Shown: positions 61,121 through 64,000 of the stretch, one piece after another | Layout: each line of letters starts with the position of its first letter | Position numbering within the stretch: the stretch's first letter is position 1 | DNA from: Flavobacterium cupreum | GTDB taxonomy: Bacteria; Bacteroidota; Bacteroidia; Flavobacteriales; Flavobacteriaceae | Assembly (NCBI RefSeq): GCF_003996965.1 | Contig: NZ_QWDM01000018.1 | Location: 1 to 64,000 of the forward strand | Reading direction: 5' to 3' | DNA: 64,000 nucleotides | Notes under the pieces: generated by a model | Told to the model about the DNA's origin: nothing | The model's input: only the letters and a program-made list of their open reading frames with translations | The model's database searches: none | Made by a program: the position numbers and the translations under genes

Positions 61121-63871
61121 GTGAAGTTTTTTAAAAACATACTGGTAACAATTATCCTTTTAGTCACCCTCATTTCGAAGGGGCAAACTGCTGTTGTGCA
61201 TTTAACCTGCGAAATGACTGAAAATCCATTGGCTGTAGTGCAGAACCAGCCACGATTAAGCTGGCAGTTAACTTCTGAAAAACGGAATGTCTCCCAAAAC
61301 ACCTATCAGATTTTAGTAGCATCATCAGCGGAAAAACTTCAAAAGAATGAAGCCGATAGCTGGGACAGCGGAAAAATGATTTCAAATAAAAATCTTCACA
61401 TTTCGTATAACGGACATCCATTAAAAACAGAAAATAAATATTTCTGGAAAGTCAGAATCTGGGATCAGGAGAACAAAGTTTCCAAATGGAGCAGGACAGC
61501 TTCGTTTAGAATAGCACCTTCCGCATCCGATTTAAACCCAATCTGGATTGGTGCCATTACAAAAGCCGACAGTCATTTGCCGGAAGGCAGAAATTACCAT
61601 ACGGCAACTTTCAAAAAAGAGAAAAAAGAAGCGATAATTAATGCTTCAGATTCTTTGTCGCGCAGAAGTATTATGCTTCGCAAACCTTTCGAACTAAAGA
61701 AAGAAATCAGGGAAGCTATCGTTTATATTTCAGGTTTGGGGCATTACGAATTAACCATTAACGGAAAGAAAATCGGTAACAGCGAATTCGCACCACTGTG
61801 GACAGATTACGATAAAACAGTCAATTACAATACGTATGAGTTGTCTGCCAATGAATTGCAAAACGGAGAGAATGTGATTGGCGTTCTGTTAGGAAACGGA
61901 ATGTACAATATGGTTGCCGAAAGATACGCGAAGTTTTTTGTCAGTTTTGGTCCGCCGACTTTGTTTTTTAAGATGAAGGTGGTGTACAAAGACGGCTCGG
62001 AACAACTCATTAAATCAGATGAAAGCTGGACATACAGCAAAAGCCCGATTACGTTCAACAGCATTTTCGGAGGCGAAGATTACAATGCCAATTTAGAGCA
62101 GGAAGGCTGGAATAAAAAAGGATTTAACGATGCCCGCTGGAAAAAAGTAGTCCTTCAGGAAGCACCAAAAGGAAATCTGAAAGCGCAGACTGCTCCGCCG
62201 GTTACGATTCAGAAAAAGTTTGATGTAAAAGAATTCAAACAGCCGAAAACAAATACATATGTTTTTAACATGGAACAAAATCTTTCCGGTTTTCCGACGA
62301 TTAAATTCAAAGGAAAAAAAGGTCAAACCGTTCGGATCTGGGTGGGGGAAGGTTTAAATGATGACGGAACTGTCGGACAGGGCAGATCCGGGAAACCTTA
62401 CTACTACGACTATACCTTAAAGGGAGAAGGTGCTGAAGAATGGCAGCCAAAATTCAGTTATTACGGATTTCAGTACATTCAGATAGAAAACATTAATTAC
62501 AAGGAAACGAAAAACGAAAATTTCCCGACGATTGTGGCCTTACAGTCAAATTTCATTTATAATTCGGCTGGGGAAGCCGGAACTTTTGAGTCTTCCAATG
62601 AAATCTTCAACAAGACACACGAGCTCATCAATAATTCGATAAAAAGCAATTTTCAAAGTGTTTTCACCGATTGCCCGCAGCGTGAAAAATTAGGCTGGCT
62701 GGAAGAAGTTCACTTGAATGGTCCGGGATTAATGTTCAATTATAATCTGGAAAGTTATATTCCGGCAATCATGCAGAACATTTCAGACTCACAGCGCGAA
62801 AACGGCCTGATTCCGACTATTGTTCCCGAGTATGTAATCTTTGGCGGTGATTTTACCGATTCTCCGGAATGGGGTGTAACAGGAGTCATTTTACCGTGGA
62901 TATATTATGAATATTATGGGGACTCATCCTTAATCGAAAAATATTATCCGGTCATGAAAAGCTATGTGGATTACCTGGCCACGACTTCGAAAAATCATAT
63001 CGTTTCGCACGGATTGGGGGACTGGTACGATTACGGAACGCATGCGGCAGGATATTCGAAAAACAGTCCGATTGCACTTTCGGCAACTTCTCATTATTTT
63101 TATGGAGCAAGTCTGGTGGCAAAGGCCGCAAAATTGCTCAACAAAACCGATGATATAGAGAAATACGAAAAATTAACTTCTGCTATTAAAAAAGCATTCA
63201 ACGATTCGTTTTTCAACGAAGCAACCAAACAATACGGAACCAGCAGTCAGTTTAGTAATGCCGTTCCCGTTTTTATGGATATTGTAGCACCGCAATACAA
63301 AGCAGCAGTACTGCAGAATTTAGTGGCAGATATAAAAGCGAAAGGAGACAGACTGACTACAGGCGATGTTGGAAATCGCTATTTATTTCAGGCGTTGGCC
63401 CGAAACGGAGAAAACGAAACGATGTATAAAATGAACAATCATTACGACGCACCGGGCTATGGTTTTCAGATCAAATTTGGATTAACAACCTTAACCGAAC
63501 AATTGGATCCGCGCAAAGGAAATTCATGGAATCATTTTATGATGGGACAGATTGAAGAATGGTTTTACCGAAGTTTAGCCGGAATTGTACCAGACGATGC
63601 AAACCCCGGATTTAAACATTTCTTTATTCAGCCGGAAACGTTGGGAGATATGACTTTCGTAAAAGCAACGTATCAATCCATCTATGGAAAAATTGCTTCG
63701 GCCTGGGAGAAAAAAGACGGAAAATTAATCTTGAAAGTGGAGATCCCGGCCAATACCTCAGCAACAATAAAATTACCGACTGATAAAAATCCGGAAGTAA
63801 AAGTAAACGGAAAATCAACAGAGAATTTAAAATTAGGATCAGGGAAATATACAATTGAATGCAAAATATAG
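61121..63871 (+). CDS. Secreted alpha-L-rhamnosidase, GH78 (full-length form)
   Basis: The protein has 916 residues, starting at GTG, with a signal peptide to about residue 22 (SKG-QTA). Domain order is typical of bacterial GH78: an FN3-like N-terminal domain (PRLSWQLTSEKRNVSQNTYQ), Bac_rhamnosid_N (ISGLGHYELTINGKKIGNSE, about 204-223), a concanavalin-like domain, then the alpha/alpha barrel with SVFTDCPQREKLGWLEEVHL (about 515-534) and GLGDWYDYG (about 630), and a C-terminal beta domain. It removes L-rhamnose from pectic side chains. It is distinct from the shorter GH78 at 19367. Confidence 0.92.
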   Translation: MKFFKNILVTIILLVTLISKGQTAVVHLTCEMTENPLAVVQNQPRLSWQLTSEKRNVSQNTYQILVASSAEKLQKNEADSWDSGKMISNKNLHISYNGHPLKTENKYFWKVRIWDQENKVSKWSRTASFRIAPSASDLNPIWIGAITKADSHLPEGRNYHTATFKKEKKEAIINASDSLSRRSIMLRKPFELKKEIREAIVYISGLGHYELTINGKKIGNSEFAPLWTDYDKTVNYNTYELSANELQNGENVIGVLLGNGMYNMVAERYAKFFVSFGPPTLFFKMKVVYKDGSEQLIKSDESWTYSKSPITFNSIFGGEDYNANLEQEGWNKKGFNDARWKKVVLQEAPKGNLKAQTAPPVTIQKKFDVKEFKQPKTNTYVFNMEQNLSGFPTIKFKGKKGQTVRIWVGEGLNDDGTVGQGRSGKPYYYDYTLKGEGAEEWQPKFSYYGFQYIQIENINYKETKNENFPTIVALQSNFIYNSAGEAGTFESSNEIFNKTHELINNSIKSNFQSVFTDCPQREKLGWLEEVHLNGPGLMFNYNLESYIPAIMQNISDSQRENGLIPTIVPEYVIFGGDFTDSPEWGVTGVILPWIYYEYYGDSSLIEKYYPVMKSYVDYLATTSKNHIVSHGLGDWYDYGTHAAGYSKNSPIALSATSHYFYGASLVAKAAKLLNKTDDIEKYEKLTSAIKKAFNDSFFNEATKQYGTSSQFSNAVPVFMDIVAPQYKAAVLQNLVADIKAKGDRLTTGDVGNRYLFQALARNGENETMYKMNNHYDAPGYGFQIKFGLTTLTEQLDPRKGNSWNHFMMGQIEEWFYRSLAGIVPDDANPGFKHFFIQPETLGDMTFVKATYQSIYGKIASAWEKKDGKLILKVEIPANTSATIKLPTDKNPEVKVNGKSTENLKLGSGKYTIECKI

Positions 63872-64000
63872 TACACGGATTTGGCTGAGAATAATGGTTA
63901 TCACAGATTTTTATTCGGGTAGTTATAAAAATTGAATAGCCTCCAGTTTTAACTGGAGGTAGAAAATCGACAAGTCATAAGGCTTTAGCCAAAATAATAG
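63872..64000. repeat. Intergenic sequence with partial CAGCTTTAGCTG-type repeat
   Basis: From 63933 the sequence GAATAGCCTCCAGTTTTAAC and a following GGCTTTAGCC resemble the element at 31701, 31948 and 32197, and it is cut by the window end. No gene is seen. Confidence 0.65.

Noticed and set aside
10524..63871. Type IX secretion sorting domains on the hydrolases
   Set aside because: None of the C-termini shows the conserved T9SS tail; the proteins end in their catalytic or beta-sandwich domains, so periplasmic location is more likely.

Overview
The window comes from an AT-rich member of the Bacteroidota, most likely Flavobacterium or a close relative. The evidence is the SusC/SusD pair, the Bacteroidota-type -7 promoter boxes (TAnnTTTG), and the many short palindromic intergenic repeats of the kinds typical of Flavobacterium. 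Position 1 lies inside the 3' half of a 5S rRNA gene, so an rRNA operon ends here. Nearly everything after it is one large carbohydrate-utilisation region.

Layout. 1-240: 5S rRNA tail, its terminator, and a decayed second copy of the 5S tail. 553-7916: a divergent deoxy-sugar module. The leftward unit is FucP permease plus a Gfo/Idh/MocA oxidoreductase. The rightward unit is SDR, FAH-family hydrolase, LgoD-like zinc dehydrogenase, L-fucose dehydrogenase-like SDR and lactonase. 8110-10251: a stand-alone class II aldolase/SDR fusion of the RhaEW type. 10524-15857: GH141-like beta-helix hydrolase, Gfo/Idh/MocA oxidoreductase and SSS-family sugar symporter. 15858-16965: a truncated XRE-regulator remnant and a five-copy tandem repeat of about 180 bp. 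17027-19158: a divergent Fsr-type exporter and AraC regulator. 19367-31641: GH78, two beta-propeller proteins, GH2 and GH106. 31642-32381: a compound tandem repeat. 32382-41219: SASA esterase, DUF5703 protein, pectate lyase-like protein and GH127. 41880-63871: SusC, SusD, two PL1-like lyases around a DUF3826 protein, a beta-helix/DUF6298-like fusion, GH140, GH28, GH43, a sialidase-fold protein and a second GH78.

Function. The hydrolase set (GH140 apiosidase, GH141, GH106, two GH78, GH127, GH28, PL1-like lyases, acetylesterase) points to pectin, and specifically to the rhamnogalacturonan-II/RG-I range, because apiose is essentially an RG-II sugar in land plants. SusC/D would import fragments and the periplasmic enzymes would strip the side chains. 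FucP and the SSS symporter would take up monosaccharides. The fucose-type oxidative pathway, the LgoD-like dehydrogenase and RhaEW would handle L-fucose, possibly L-galactose, and L-rhamnose. L-fuconate dehydratase, rhamnose isomerase and rhamnulokinase are not in the window, nor are several RG-II hydrolase families (GH137-139, GH142, GH143).

Regulation. Two patterns were read directly from the sequence. (i) A 10-bp-period direct repeat, AGGAnnG-TAC-AGG, stands 26-27 nt before a TAnnTTTG-like -7 box upstream of the aldolase/SDR, GH141, GH78 and SusC genes, suggesting one shared activator. (ii) The divergent 3044-3418 region holds two mirror-image copies of a 35-bp promoter/operator (34 of 35 bases identical), each with a palindrome covering its own -7 box. 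Other points of note are a one-base frameshift in the signal peptide of the lyase at 47374-49076, 100-bp MITE-like palindromes, and unusually repeat-dense gaps between genes.
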